Assembly: GCA_018873225.1 (NCBI GenBank)
Contig: JAEILZ010000005.1
Location: forward strand, 3,472,001-3,536,000
Direction of reading: 5' to 3'
Length of the DNA: 64,000 bases
Origin: [Phialemoniopsis] sp. UDSM-2020
Lineage: Eukaryota > Ascomycota > Sordariomycetes > Thyridiales > Thyridiaceae
This document shows, in pieces, positions 1 to 10,407 of this stretch (position 1 is its first letter; every line of letters begins with the position of its first letter). Position numbers and translations under genes: made by a program. The notes under the pieces were generated by a model. The model made no database searches and was not told the DNA's origin. It saw nothing but the letters and a program-made list of their open reading frames with translations.

Positions 1-1977
1 TGCTGCACCAGGTGCCGCACTACCCCTTCTTCCGCAACTTCAATCCCCGCGGTCGGCCATGGCTGCACGCACAGGACAAGGACCACGGCGTCCTCCTGCC
101 CGTGCCCGCGCGTGACCAGTCTGCGTCGATGCAGGGCCGGGTCGAGGATTTTCAGTTTCTTGAGCAAAAGGGGGCGTTCCGATTGCCGCCAAAGGAGATT
201 CTAGACCAGTGCGTCGCCACGTATTTCCAGTCATTTCACCCATTCTTCCCTGTCATCCAGAAGCCATCGTTTCTGGAGCAGTATCACCGAAAAGACTACG
301 AGTCGCTACTTCGAGGAGAGGGGCCGAGTTTGCTGCTGCTTCAAGCCATCATTTTCACCGCTATATCTGTAAGTGTGGTTCGTCTTGGTTGCGATTATCC
401 CACTGTCTAATTCCTTTTGACGGCAGACAATACCAAAAAAGAGCGTGCTCGAAATGGGCTTCGCCTCCCGAAAGGAAGCGAGGAGTGTAGTGCACTCACG
501 AGCAAGGGTGAGCAAGATGGGCGAATGTATCCTTGTCGTCATGCAATCCTGACAAGAACAGTATCTTCATAGCATGGACTACGAACCAGACGATATCGTC
601 ATGATCCAGGCCCTCCTTCTACTCAGTCACTACTACCCGTCCATGGTAGAACAGAGGCACACTTGGTTCTGGGTTCACCAGGCGATCGGCCTCGCCCAGG
701 GCGTTGGCCTTCATCGCCACCCCGGTGATGTGCCGCAGCGAAAACTCTGGGCTAGGATATGGTGGGGATGTCTTGTCCGCGACAGGTTGATTGCTCTCGG
801 TACTGGTCGACCGATGCATATTAACAGCCTTGACTGTAACGTTCCCTTGCTTACCTCTGCGGACCTCGAGGAAGAGGGCGACAGTGAGGAGGACCGGACC
901 GTTAAAGCTGTGTTCATCGACTTCCTCAGGCTGTGTCAGTACATGGAGGGCGTGCTGTCGCTGCCTATTGTCGCTGTAGACTCGCAGCAGGAGCAGGTAG
1001 GCCTCTGTGAGACTGCACTGAGCCATTGGGCTACTCGCCTCAGTCCAGCGGCCCAAAGAAAGGACGACAGCTCGGAGGCGTCAGTGTCGACGCTGTATCG
1101 AACGCTTGTTCATCTGGTCTACAAGTAAGTATTTCAATTGTCTGTTTCGACTGTACTGGTCCTCTGACTGATCAACCTAGTGTTGTTCTCTTGTCCCTTC
1201 GTCACTATGACCGCTCATCCTCTGATGGTCAACCCGAACCATCAAAAGTGCCCTCAGCAGAAGTACAATCCGTAGCAAGGGACTCAGTCGAACTCCTTGC
1301 GAAACTACATGGCTTAGGTCTCGTCCGGTTCTGCCCAACTCAAACGTCAGTAGCCAGGGTTTCTTCTTTCGGGAGGTTTTTTGTTGACTCTTAGCAGTGT
1401 AACAACTATCTTGCCACCACTCATCGTCCAGCTACTACGCATGCGCTGCTCCAACGCATCGGACGACTATGAAGATGCTCAAAGAGGGTTTCACACTTGC
1501 ATGACCTCTCTGAAAGAGTTAGGCGACATCTATTGGCATGCCGGATTCTATCATGACTTCTTCGAGCTCGCGGCGGCGAACCGTCCCAGGCCAACATTAG
1601 GACACAGCTTCGCGGCGTCTCAACGTAAGAGTACAAGTAGGCAAGCATCTATGAACGAAGATTCTTTCGCTTCGACCAAGACTCAGCACGGTCCGGAGGT
1701 CCAGTCCAAGCCAGCGCAAATCGCCTTCGATTGGAGGCAGACTCATGAGATGGATACGGCGCAGACCAACCGGGAACAGTCAAATACCGCGATTTTAGCA
1801 AATCCAACCGTTCTTCGTGTCTTTGGCTCATCATTTCCAGCATCACAGTTGTCAATGCCACAGGAAACCCCACTGGGCACTGGAGACACCTGGTCACTTG
1901 CTCCGGATGAACAGCAGCTCTTTGATAACTGGCTGGACGATGACGCGCTGTTCCAGAGCTTGTTTCCATCAGCCTAG
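1..1977 (+). CDS. Fungal-specific transcription factor, 5'-truncated by window edge
   Basis: Reading frame enters from the left, with the first full codon at base 3. My spliced model is <1-368, 427-507, 562-1124, 1181-1345 and 1398-1977; all four introns are 52-58 nt, GT-AG, and phase-compatible. The visible protein is the middle homology region of a Zn2Cys6-type regulator. It shows FHPFFPVI, then DYEPDD followed by MIQALLLLS, then HRHPGD, LWARIWWGCLVRDRL and a GRP motif, in the order typical of the fungal_trans domain. The DNA-binding Zn cluster should lie left of base 1 and is not seen. The C-terminal ~190 residues are polar and low in conservation, ending in an acidic stretch (NWLDDDALF) that could be an activation domain. 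The arrangement resembles cutinase-transcription-factor-like proteins, but this is inference. Target genes are unknown. Confidence 0.85.
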
Positions 1978-2000
1978 AGAGCGTGTATCTAGTATAAGGA

Positions 2001-2393
2001 ATGTTATGTGACTCTACCGAAAATGGCACCTTCAAGGTTCTCGACATGCTGAACAATATGTCAGAGGCCAATTCTGCGCATTATTCCGCGCTGAACGACA
2101 GAGTGTATAAGCTCGAGCAAGAAAATGCTGACCTGTATGGAAAAGTGCATAAGCTCGAAGCGGAAATCGTCACACTGGAGGAGCGAGTCCCTCTCCTCGA
2201 AGTCGAACTCGATGATAAGTTCAAGGCCATAGAGGCCAGGCTTGTCTCGTCTGAATGTTTGCGTGCAGCTCGAGAGATCAATCTTTGTTCTTTTTATTTT
2301 AGGTATTCCCCATTGTTGTGGTATACAAGTAAATTGCTGTGGTTCTTCTTGTCGGCCGACCTCGAGGGTCTCGTGCGACTGCCGGAGTGTTAA
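2001..2393 (+). CDS. Small coiled-coil ORF (hypothetical)
   Basis: An intronless ORF of 130 codons starting 24 bases after the stop of the upstream regulator. Residues about 30-85 form a clear heptad-type coiled coil with repeated LEQEN, KLEAE and LEERV units spaced every seven residues, rich in E, K and L. The last ~40 residues are hydrophobic and aromatic and look less like real protein. The start could also be the internal ATG at 2046. No family is recognised. It may be a short independent gene, or a relic fused to 3' UTR sequence; the coding-like coiled coil is the only support. Confidence 0.3.
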   Translation: MLCDSTENGTFKVLDMLNNMSEANSAHYSALNDRVYKLEQENADLYGKVHKLEAEIVTLEERVPLLEVELDDKFKAIEARLVSSECLRAAREINLCSFYFRYSPLLWYTSKLLWFFLSADLEGLVRLPEC

Positions 2394-2722
2394 TCGAAGG
2401 CTGTGACAGGCCGTTCTGGGACGGTTAAGCAACGGTTGACAACAGTTTGCTACCGTTAGCAAAACCAAGCTTTGACCTGATCAAAAAGTTATGACTTGCA
2501 GGAAAAACTTCGGCAGAGCCTAGACCAGCCCAAAGCAGGTTAGTAAACAAGCACCCACCTTTGCACTCCCATCCTGAAGGTGTAAGCCAACTCTACTTCA
2601 GATTCATGCTCTGAATCCAGCAACAATCAAAATCAAAATCACCTCACCTTTTCATAACAAGATTCTGCTCAAAAAGAATTTCCCCTTCGAGAACTTCCAT
2701 CACAACAACAAACATCAACAAA
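2394..2722. other. Intergenic, promoter and CA-rich leader of the RRM gene
   Basis: No gene seen. The last 100 bases are an A/C-rich leader with repeated ATCAAA and CAACAA units directly before the ATG at 2723, typical of a fungal 5' UTR. Confidence 0.5.
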
Positions 2723-3328
2723 ATGGACAACCAGCACTTCGGAAAGCGCTTCATCGAAGCCAAGAAGCAAGACCTTGCCGTCCACGTCGGCAACATCAAA
2801 TTCGAGGTGTGCCGCGAGGAAGTCGAGGATGTCCTGGGATATCTTCTGCCCGGTGTTCCGTTCATGGTTCACTGGGCGGACGGAGAGCTCAAGAAGGACA
2901 AATTCCAACAGCCTGGCTGGTGCCTTTGTCAGTTCTATGACAAAGGTGCGGTAAACCAGGCGTTGGCGGCCTGGGACGGCACGGATATCCGGGGACGAGC
3001 CCTGAAAACCAGCCTTGCTGTTGATACCAAGGCTAGGTCGTCCGAGTATGCAGTAGGTACCTGTTCCATCCCTACATATCTGCAAATGTTAACAGGTTCA
3101 TAGCGTACGACAACAGCCACTGAGCAGAACCCACCGGAGGGCAGGTCGGCCAACGACAACATGCCGGGAACCGCTCTTTCTGCCCCTGGTTCTTTGGCTC
3201 ACGCCCATAACTCCTCTCCCGACTCCGCCCAGAAGATTGTCGAGCGTTTCTACGTTCACCCGCAGCACTTCTCTGACAACAGTGATACTCCCCTTGTCCT
3301 CCTGGTCCGGTCGGTCCCACGAGACTAG
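2723..3328 (+). CDS. RRM-domain RNA-binding protein (ends at early in-frame TAG)
   Basis: Predicted exons are 2723-3056 and 3117-3328, with a 60-nt intron (G|GTACCT to CAACAG). Residues ~15-100 form an RNA-recognition motif, with RNP2-like VHVGNIKF and RNP1-like GWCLCQFYDKG, and DIRGRALKTSLA at the end of the fold. The domain binds single-stranded RNA in known family members; the partner here is unknown. After the intron the protein continues with a polar segment and a coding-looking stretch (IVERFYVHPQHF, LVLLVRSVPRD) and then meets TAG at 3326-3328. The same frame stays open for 81 more codons, listed separately. A different splice (GTAGGT at 3053 to CAG at 3095) opens another long frame, but it has Ser/Thr/Arg-rich shadow composition and I rejected it. 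Confidence 0.65.
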
Positions 3329-3574
3329 CTCGAACCACCACGACTCGAGGCGTTCACCGAAGACGGCCTCAAGTGTATTGAGCTCGCCACCTGTCGACCC
3401 TCGGATGTGCCTGCTTGCCAGGCTCAAGGCTGGGACCTGTTCAGGTACGAGGGGGTGTCCTCGGCTGACGCGCAAACGGGCAAAAACGACCGCAACGTGC
3501 CTCGTGGCGAGGACGTTCTCTCCCGTGACCCGGGACAAGACGATGCTTGGGTCAAGAAGAGGCGCTTGGAGTAA
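3326..3574 (+). other. In-frame continuation of the RRM ORF past TAG
   Basis: Directly after the TAG, in the same frame, 81 sense codons run to TAA at 3572-3574. The translation looks like genuine protein: it starts LEPPRLEAFTEDG, has GWDLFRYEGV in the middle and ends KKRRLE. No 3n-sized canonical intron could be found that removes the stop; the only GT...AG piece is 24 nt (3305-3328), far below fungal minimum. So this is stop-codon readthrough, a nonsense mutation in a decaying allele, or a sequence error. Confidence 0.55.
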
Positions 3575-3960
3575 ACTGCCAATCGGTCCTCGTTCTTTGC
3601 GTCCAATGTCGACAATCTGAAAGTCACTTGGCGAGACTGCGGAGGCGTTTCACTTATTTTCTCTACCTGATCCTTCCACTTGTACTTTTCCGGCGACGGT
3701 CACAACTCTTCTCCTTTCCCCGGCTACGGCCATATTAATGCACTGCTTTCCTATGTTATGGTAGTATGGAGGTCTCCGAATAAAAGTTCTACTACTCTAC
3801 CAAAGTCCTACATGTCGTCCGCGACGACAATGTCAACCAAGTCCTTGTATTTCCTAAGCCAAGTGAATCTCACTTCGAGACAGTTATGTGCAGTACAATG
3901 TGCTAAGATACCGTACCGCACCAGACACGGTACAGCTTGTGACCTACCACAGAGTCCGTC
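3575..3960. other. Intergenic between two converging genes
   Basis: Holds the 3' flanks of the RRM gene and the Dal5-type transporter gene. I see no further gene, RNA or repeat. Confidence 0.5.
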
Positions 3961-5703
3961 CTAGTAGACATACACAAAATTCGGGTTCTCTTTGTCCGTC
4001 AAATTCTGGAAAGCCGTCTCGTTCAGGCCTGCAGTGTCGTCCACCACGACGCCGCTCTCACGCATAGTGGCGCGCTGCTTCTCCTTGCGCTTGTTCTCCC
4101 ACTTGAAAGCATACCGGAAGACGAAGAAGAGCAGCAACTCAATGCAGTTGGAGGCCAATAGCGAGGCCATACCGGATCGGTAGGTAGGAGCCTCCTCAGA
4201 CTTGTAGAAGAATGGGCTGGCGATGCTGCCGACGCACGACCCGAACCAGATCATGCCGGAGACGATCATTTTCTTGGACTGGCCACCGGTATTACTGGTC
4301 ACGAGGGACAAGCAGATGACAAAAGAGGCTTGATAGGAGCCCGTCAGATAGCTAGGGAGATGTCAGTATGGTCACCATTGTATATAAAGGAGCCGGTGAC
4401 ATACAAGCAGATCAGCCTTCCGACATAGGCATTCGTCGGGGCCAGCAGGAATCCCAATGCACCAGCGATCGTAGGAAGCATGAAGGCAGCACAGACCAGT
4501 GTTCTACTATTGGGGGGCATGAACCTGTTCGCCAAAGCACCCAGACCAATCCAGACAACCACGAAGACACCCTGCGGTATGCCAAGCAGTGCCGTGTGCA
4601 GCGTGTCGAAGCCCAGGCCTTTGATGACCAGTGTGGAAAAGTTAGAAATGCCGCCGTTCGGCACGGCCGACACGAAGCCAAGGAAGGTGAAGAGCCAGGT
4701 CTTGTAGTCGAGGTAGGCTTCCTTCACCTGGCCCCAGTTGATTCGTTGGGATTCGACACCGGTCTGGTTGCGACGCATACGGGCGATCATGAGGAGACGT
4801 TCGTCATGGCTGAAGCCCCAGAAGGTGGTGGGTGAGTTGGGTAGACAGATGAGCAGGATGATAGCCCAGAAGGAGCAAAGAGCGCCGACAATGAGGAACT
4901 CGTAGCGCCAGGAGGCAAGAGATCCGTTGAGCTGGCCGATACCATATCCTAGAGACGAGGTTGTTAGTATCTTCAAGAGTCAGCACCGGAGAGTCGGAGA
5001 CCTACCGATAAGACCACCGCCAGCAACGCCGATGCCGTTCCAAGCATACCAAGCCGAGATGCGAGATGGCTGTTCCTCACGTGTATAGTACATGGACGTG
5101 ATCAACATGAATGCCGGATCCGCAATTGCTTCAAAGGCACCAGACAGAACCCGCAGGACAGTCAAGGAGGTGAAGTTCTTCACCGGGGTTTGGGCCATGA
5201 GTAAGGCACCCCACATGAAGATGTTGAAGGACAGATACCAGGCCGGAGGACAGCGCTGCATGATGAGGTTGGAGGGGATCGACCACACAAGCCAGCCAAA
5301 GTAGAATACGCTGGAAAGCCAAGAGTATTCGGTGCCCTTGAGTTGGAGGTCCTCCTTAATACCGAAGATGGCTGCGTATGAAAGGGTAGTCTTGTCGACA
5401 TACTGTTCCGAGCCAGGTCGTTAGCAACGGTAACTTCGAGCCGGTAACTAGACTTACGTAGAAGAAGTAGCACACGCCCAACAGGGGTAGAATGCGTCTG
5501 TCTATTTTGCGAAGCAGTTTCTTCTCTGCTGTCTTATCAATAGCCTCGTCGTTTGGGTAGCGCTCGAGGGCCTCCTGGTACATAGCAGCATTGCGCTGGT
5601 GAATCTTGGTCACGAGGCCGGGCTTGATGTCTTTCTCGACATGCTCGTAGTTTGAGTTGTCGACGACCTCGACAGTGTCATCCTTGGCAGTGTTGTTCTC
5701 CAT
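3961..5703 (-). CDS. MFS transporter, anion:cation symporter (Dal5/allantoate permease) family
   Basis: Minus-strand exons 5703-5458, 5402-5006, 4948-4405 and 4351-3961 join in phase to a 525-residue protein, the usual length for this family. The N-terminus is hydrophilic. IDRRILPLLG, YYVDKTTLSYA and SWLSSVFYFGW mark transmembrane helices 1-2, and WYAWNGIGVAGGGLIG and AVPNGGISNFSTLVIKGLGF are hallmarks of the Dal5/TNA1-like ACS group. SNTGGQSKKM and the C-terminal NFVYVY are also typical. It should sit in the plasma membrane and import a small anionic metabolite with protons. It is transcribed divergently from the L-fuconate dehydratase gene across a 795-bp spacer, so a sugar acid is a plausible substrate, by inference only. 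All introns are 53-57 nt and canonical. Confidence 0.9.
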
Positions 5704-6498
5704 GGTCGGTTGCTTCAATAATCTCTCGATGATGATGGTGATCGTTACCGGTGGACAAGACAATATCCAAGTCCAGAATCAAAGATCGTCAGAGAAAATT
5801 CTCCTTCTTATACCAGTGACTGCAGAATTTGGCTCGAATCCCGGGCCAGGGGTCTCTACATACCAGTGGCATGCTAACCCCGTACCCCGGAACTGCGTGC
5901 GAGTCAGGTGCTGCCCCTGGCCAATGCGGGGATTCGAGGTTCAGGTTCAGCGGGGAGACGAGGCGAAAGCTAGCTCCTTCTTCTGAGCTAAAGGCAGTCC
6001 GCGAATAACAAACAATAGCTCGTCTCTGTTCTATGGGGAGAAAGTTTGCTTCGCGGCTTCATGGTGGTGAACTAGATCGATGGTGGAGGTGGGGATAACA
6101 CCGAAGGTCCGGAACCAGCCCGCTGATTGGTTTGGTCTGGTCTCCATTGCCTTCTTGAAAAGCCGAAGAGCCGCTATCAGCTTGCTGATTGGTTCCTTGC
6201 TTCTCACGCAATGGGGTGACAGTCCGCCACTGGGGTAGTTACCCCATATCAAGCCGGCCTAATACCTGTGATGTATGTTATTGTTTATGTAGAAGACCCG
6301 AAGAGCCGTCTACTAGATTCTGAGTGGTCTCAAAGTTGTTGTTCTTGAATCTTCACGGAGTAATGAAGAGCCGCATTAGTCGCATGAACTCGGATCTTGA
6401 AGTATTTATAACACCGAAACCACATTCAAAGTGCAAGTACCATTGGCCTGAGCTAATAGACTTGAACCACCAATAAACTATCTACGACTGTCACCACT
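5704..6498. promoter_or_regulatory. Divergent promoter region, transporter / L-fuconate dehydratase
   Basis: 795 bp between two divergent start codons. It contains three direct copies of the 9-mer GAAGAGCCG (6165, 6300, 6365) and two copies of GCTGATTGGTT (near 6122 and 6182), each carrying an inverted CCAAT box. No gene is seen inside. Shared regulation of both flanking genes is inferred from the layout. Confidence 0.5.
6163..6373 (+). promoter_or_regulatory. Three copies of GAAGAGCCG, two as CCG-N5-CCG
   Basis: Copies lie at 6165-6173, 6300-6308 and 6365-6373, all in the same orientation. The first two are preceded by CC, giving CCGAAGAGCCG, a direct CCG repeat with a five-base spacer. Direct or inverted CGG/CCG half-sites are the usual targets of Zn2Cys6 dimers. 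The binding protein is unknown. Confidence 0.4.
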
Positions 6499-8085
6499 AT
6501 GGCCCCTTCACGCATAGACGACGATAGCGGGGATCGCACTCCTCCGTCTAGCTTCACCGGTGCCCAGCTACCTGCCTCGGAAATCAAGATCATCGGCTAT
6601 GAGACCTTCGGTATGTCCTTGAACAATTCGACAGTGGGATAAACCAATTTACTAACACCCCCGTCACCGTTTCAGATCTCCGCTTCCCGACAAGCCTCGA
6701 CGCCTCGGGCTCCGATGCCATGAACCCGGCCGGCGATTACAGCGCCGCGCACGTCCAGCTCAGGACCAACACGGACCTCGTGGGCCACGGCATCGCCTTC
6801 ACTATTGGCCGCGGCAACGACCTCTGCACGGCCGCGGCGCGCATGATCGCCGACCGTCTTGTCGGCAAGACGCTCGGCGAGCTCACGGCCAGCATGGGCA
6901 AGACGTGGCGGTACCTCGTGGCGGACTCGCAGCTGCGCTGGGTCGGGCCGGAGAAGGGTGTCATACACCTGGGCCTCAGCGCTTGTGTCAATGCTTTGTG
7001 GGACCTCTGGGCGCGGCACGCCAATAAGCCGCTCTGGAGGCTCGTGACGGACATGTCGCCCGAGGAGTACGTCGACTGCATCGATTTCCGGTACATCACC
7101 GACGCCATCACGCCCGAGGAAGCAATAAATCTCCTGCGAGAGCAGGAGGGCAGCAAGGCGGCGCGGATCAAGGAGGCGGTGGGAAACAGGGCGGTGCCGG
7201 CGTACACGACGCAGGCGGGTTGGCTGGGCTTTTCGGATGAGCGAATGGTCGAGCTCATCCACCAGAACCTCGCCGAGGGGATGGACAAATTCAAGCTCAA
7301 GGTCGGCGGCGATATCGAGGAGGACAGGAGGCGCCTGAAGCTGGCGCGCGACACGATCGGGTACGACCGCATGCTCATGGTTGATGCGAACCAGGTGTGG
7401 AGTGTGCCCGAAGCCATTGAGAACATGCTCAAGCTCGTCGAGTTCAAGCCAGTGTGAGTTTCGTTCATGGCATCTGAGCGAAAGAGGAACGCTGACTTCG
7501 TGTTTAGGTTCATTGAGGAGCCTACTTCACCCGATGACATCCTGGGTCACGCAGAGATCCGGAAAGCCCTGAAGCCGCATGGCGTCGATGTTGCCACGGG
7601 CGAGCACTGCCAGAACCGCGTCATTTTCAAGCAGCTGCTGCAGGCTGGTTCGATCGGCTACTGTCAGATCGATGCTTGCCGGCTGGGAGGAGTCAACGAG
7701 GTCATGGCTGTTCTGTTGATGGCTAAGAAGTAAGTACACTGCACAGTCTATGCTGGAGAGCCTATCACTAACACATCTCCTTAGGTTTAACGTCCCAATC
7801 GTCCCGCACAGTGGTGGCATTGGCCTCAACGAGTACACACAACACCTTGCCCTTCTCAACTACATCAGCGTCTCCGGCGAGAAGAGCTTGCTCGAGCACA
7901 TCAACTCTTTTAGCCAAGTATTGAAATATCCGGTACAAACCAGGGATGGCTACTTCGTTACGCCATGGGAGGCAGGGTACAGCGTCGAGTACAAGTCCGA
8001 AGCAATCGAGACTTACCATTACCCGGCGGGGACATTCTGGACCAGCGAGCAGGGGATGACAATCCGGAATGGTCCGAAAGCGTAG
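6499..8085 (+). CDS. L-fuconate dehydratase (enolase superfamily, ENOSF1-like)
   Basis: Exons 6499-6610, 6676-7453, 7508-7729 and 7785-8085 give 470 residues. Enzymes of this group dehydrate L-fuconate to 2-keto-3-deoxy-L-fuconate, using Mg2+. The sequence follows human ENOSF1 and bacterial FucD closely: [16 protein letters not shown] near the start, [23 protein letters not shown], then the catalytic lysine motif KFKLKVGGD. Metal ligands are the D of VDANQVW, the E of [14 protein letters not shown] and the E of ATGEHC. A catalytic His lies in [11 protein letters not shown]. An ~40-residue N-terminal extension on exon 1 is fungal-specific. L-galactonate dehydratase is a related fungal enzyme, but the motif match favours fuconate. 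The divergent neighbour is a transporter and the convergent neighbour a Dabb protein. Confidence 0.92.
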
Positions 8086-8579
8086 TCAAATAAGTAGATG
8101 CCAGAAAGGTTGACGGTGTTGGATTCATGTGCACCCGAATCACTAACATAATGAAGATCCATACGCGCCCTTAGGTAGTGGGATAATCCTTGGTGATCAG
8201 TGATGTTTTGAGATATAGCGAGAGGGCGAACCATTAACTAATCTGTCACCCACATGTCAATATTTGTATGGGAATGACATGTCGATATAATACGCGAAAT
8301 GAAACTCAGAACCCTAAGGTTTTTCAGTTCACAATAATTTTCATGACGTAAAGGACATTGATTGAGAGGAATATTAGAATCAATTTGGTCTTGGCGGATA
8401 GACAGTCTTCTAAAGGAGATGTATCATCTTACTACCCAAAGATCGTCGGTGTCCGAGGGCAATGCCTTGGTGGTAAGGTCAAATCTTCTGGGGTGACCTC
8501 TACTTCAACTGTTGCCGATACCAGGACTCTAGGGTGTACAGCGCAGTAACTCGCTCTGGTCACAGTCTACGAACACTGT
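8086..8579. other. Intergenic, converging 3' ends
   Basis: AT-richer 3' flanks of the L-fuconate dehydratase and Dabb genes. No ORF with coding character and no structured repeat seen. Confidence 0.5.
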
Positions 8580-8995
8580 TCATTCCAGTACATTCTCGAA
8601 AAAGACCATCAGAGGGACACCATCAAGAGCTGACTTTGCGAACGCCTTCAACTCCGCGTGTGCCGCACACTCAGTGTCGTAGTAGTCAAAGTCGGCCTTC
8701 GAGGCGAACTTAGTGATGACCGAGAGGGTGTACCCTTGAGAACGCTTATCCTCGTACGGAAGGCCGGCTTGCACCGAAAGAATGTACGGTTTGCCATCCT
8801 ATATAGTGAAGATGTCAGTCAGTCGCATGTTGCCTGTAAAAGCTGGTTGCGGACGTGTTTGCAGCGCTGTTCCCTCCGCTTACTCACCTTGACGGCTTTG
8901 GTCTGCATGTTCCGGTAGAACTCAAGCATCTTCAGCCGGTCTGCCTCTTTCGGCACCTTGAAGAGCGTCATACGGGTGATGGCCTTGGTCGCCAT
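8580..8995 (-). CDS. Stress-responsive A/B-barrel (Dabb) domain protein
   Basis: Two exons, 8995-8888 and 8798-8580, split by an 89-nt intron (GTGAGT to TATAG), giving 108 residues. The ferredoxin-like dimeric A/B-barrel signature is visible: ITRMTLFKVP as the first beta strand, a helix with MLEFYRNM, then ILSVQAGLPYEDKRSQGYTL, and a helix with YYDTECAAHAELKAF containing the conserved His. Family members are small dimers that are either cyclases or isomerase-like enzymes, or stress proteins. It lies tail-to-tail with the L-fuconate dehydratase gene, so a role in the same sugar-acid route is possible but unproved. Confidence 0.85.
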
Positions 8996-10407
8996 GTTTG
9001 GATTTGCAAGATGGGAGAAGTTGACACACGAAAAGCAGTTGACAAAGCCGTAGAGCAAGTATCAAGGATTTGGGTCAACACTGATGTCGTTCGGAATTGA
9101 CTTTACCCCTCTTGCAGCAAATCCACTTAGCTCCACTTGCTATGTCTAGTCGGATCGATGATCGGTAATCACGCTGGCGCGAACTGGTGCGGGTGAAGCC
9201 GGCCCTCAAGATCTTTGAACTCGCTAGCTCCACATGTGGAGAAGGTCTCATTAGGTTGACCATGTCGAAGCAACTCGATAGTTAGATGAGGGAAGAAGAG
9301 AAGAAAGTATAGAACAAAGCAAACAAGAAAAAGAAAAGTTAGCAGGAAAAGGCAGTTACAGAGCCTCACCAAGTGTCAGCCTGTAGACTCTAGACATCTC
9401 CTGTTCTTCAGGACTATCGTGCCGATTTGATTGTAGATCTGCTGGTTGAAGGCATGAGTAAGTCTGGAGAAGGCAAGGTCTAAGCACTTGGCAGCATCGA
9501 GTTTTGTAGAGCCCCTGATAAACTTTTGATAACTCCTCAGGGGATATGCCTTATAAGTGATAATAAGGTCAGGTTAATTAAACCGAGGGGGGATATGGTG
9601 CAGCGGTCCTGGTGGCGCAAGTCATTTCAGTAGACAGGTGACGACCTGAACCTACACCCCTCCCAATGACGTGGTGAAAAACTTCCTGACGGGGAGGGTT
9701 TTTCTCCTCAGGGGTTCGAGTGTTCCTCTGAGTGAATTTTTTGTTTTTCTTTTGCCCCTTTTCATCCTCCCCCTTATCCCCTCGAACACTAAATCTGTAG
9801 ACTTCACCTTTTGCCTTGATTATTATGATGGCACTACTCCTAGAACCACGCACAGGTCCATATCCAGGTTGAATCAAATCTAGCCACACTTCAACCTCAC
9901 TTCTCTCTCACTTTTTGCTGATTCTTGCTCACGTTCTTCCGCCATAGCAAGATTTACGATCATTAATTCATTTAAATTCCCTCAACACCATTCAATCTTC
10001 TTCTTTCTCCTCAATATTGAACACCACAGACTCGCACCAATGTAAGGAACATCACCATCCCTCCCATTTCTATCCATCTTTCTATTGACACGTATCTCTA
10101 GATTCCTTGCTCAGACAAAAGGCTCAAGACACGCGGTTCACTACAAACATCTTCTTCAGTAAGTCCATCCCTGCCCTCTCATCACATTCCTGTCAGTCAC
10201 CCATTACTACAAGATTACGTTGCTCACACCTGAGGTCGTTCTAGGAATCGACTGCGAGAAAACCTCCCCTGCAGAGCAGGTTCAACCTTCATCTTCTTGT
10301 TTCTCCTCGTAACGTTCATCAAGTAAGTTAGGTCTACATCGTCCTCGAACTACAGCCACCACATTCAAGTTGCTAATATATGCTAGACGAGAAGAAAAGA
10401 AGACGAG
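8996..10407. other. 1.4-kb intergenic region with predicted leader introns
   Basis: 8996-9570 shows no gene; it includes an A/G-rich purine tract around 9288-9345. 9700-10035 is C/T-rich leader-like DNA. From 10042 three spliceosomal-type introns are predictable upstream of the ATG at 10408: 10042-10101, 10159-10244 and 10323-10386, each starting GTAAG and ending CTAG. They would be 5' UTR introns of the next gene. Confidence 0.45.

Noticed and set aside
3237..3620. Alternative plus-strand frame as exon 2 of the RRM gene
   Set aside because: Open but Ser/Thr/Arg/Pro-rich shadow composition; the overlapping frame with the TAG reads like real protein.
6737..7540. Long minus-strand ORF (267 codons) opposite the L-fuconate dehydratase
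   Set aside because: Antisense shadow of a clearly conserved GC-rich gene; Ser/Arg-rich, no family resemblance.
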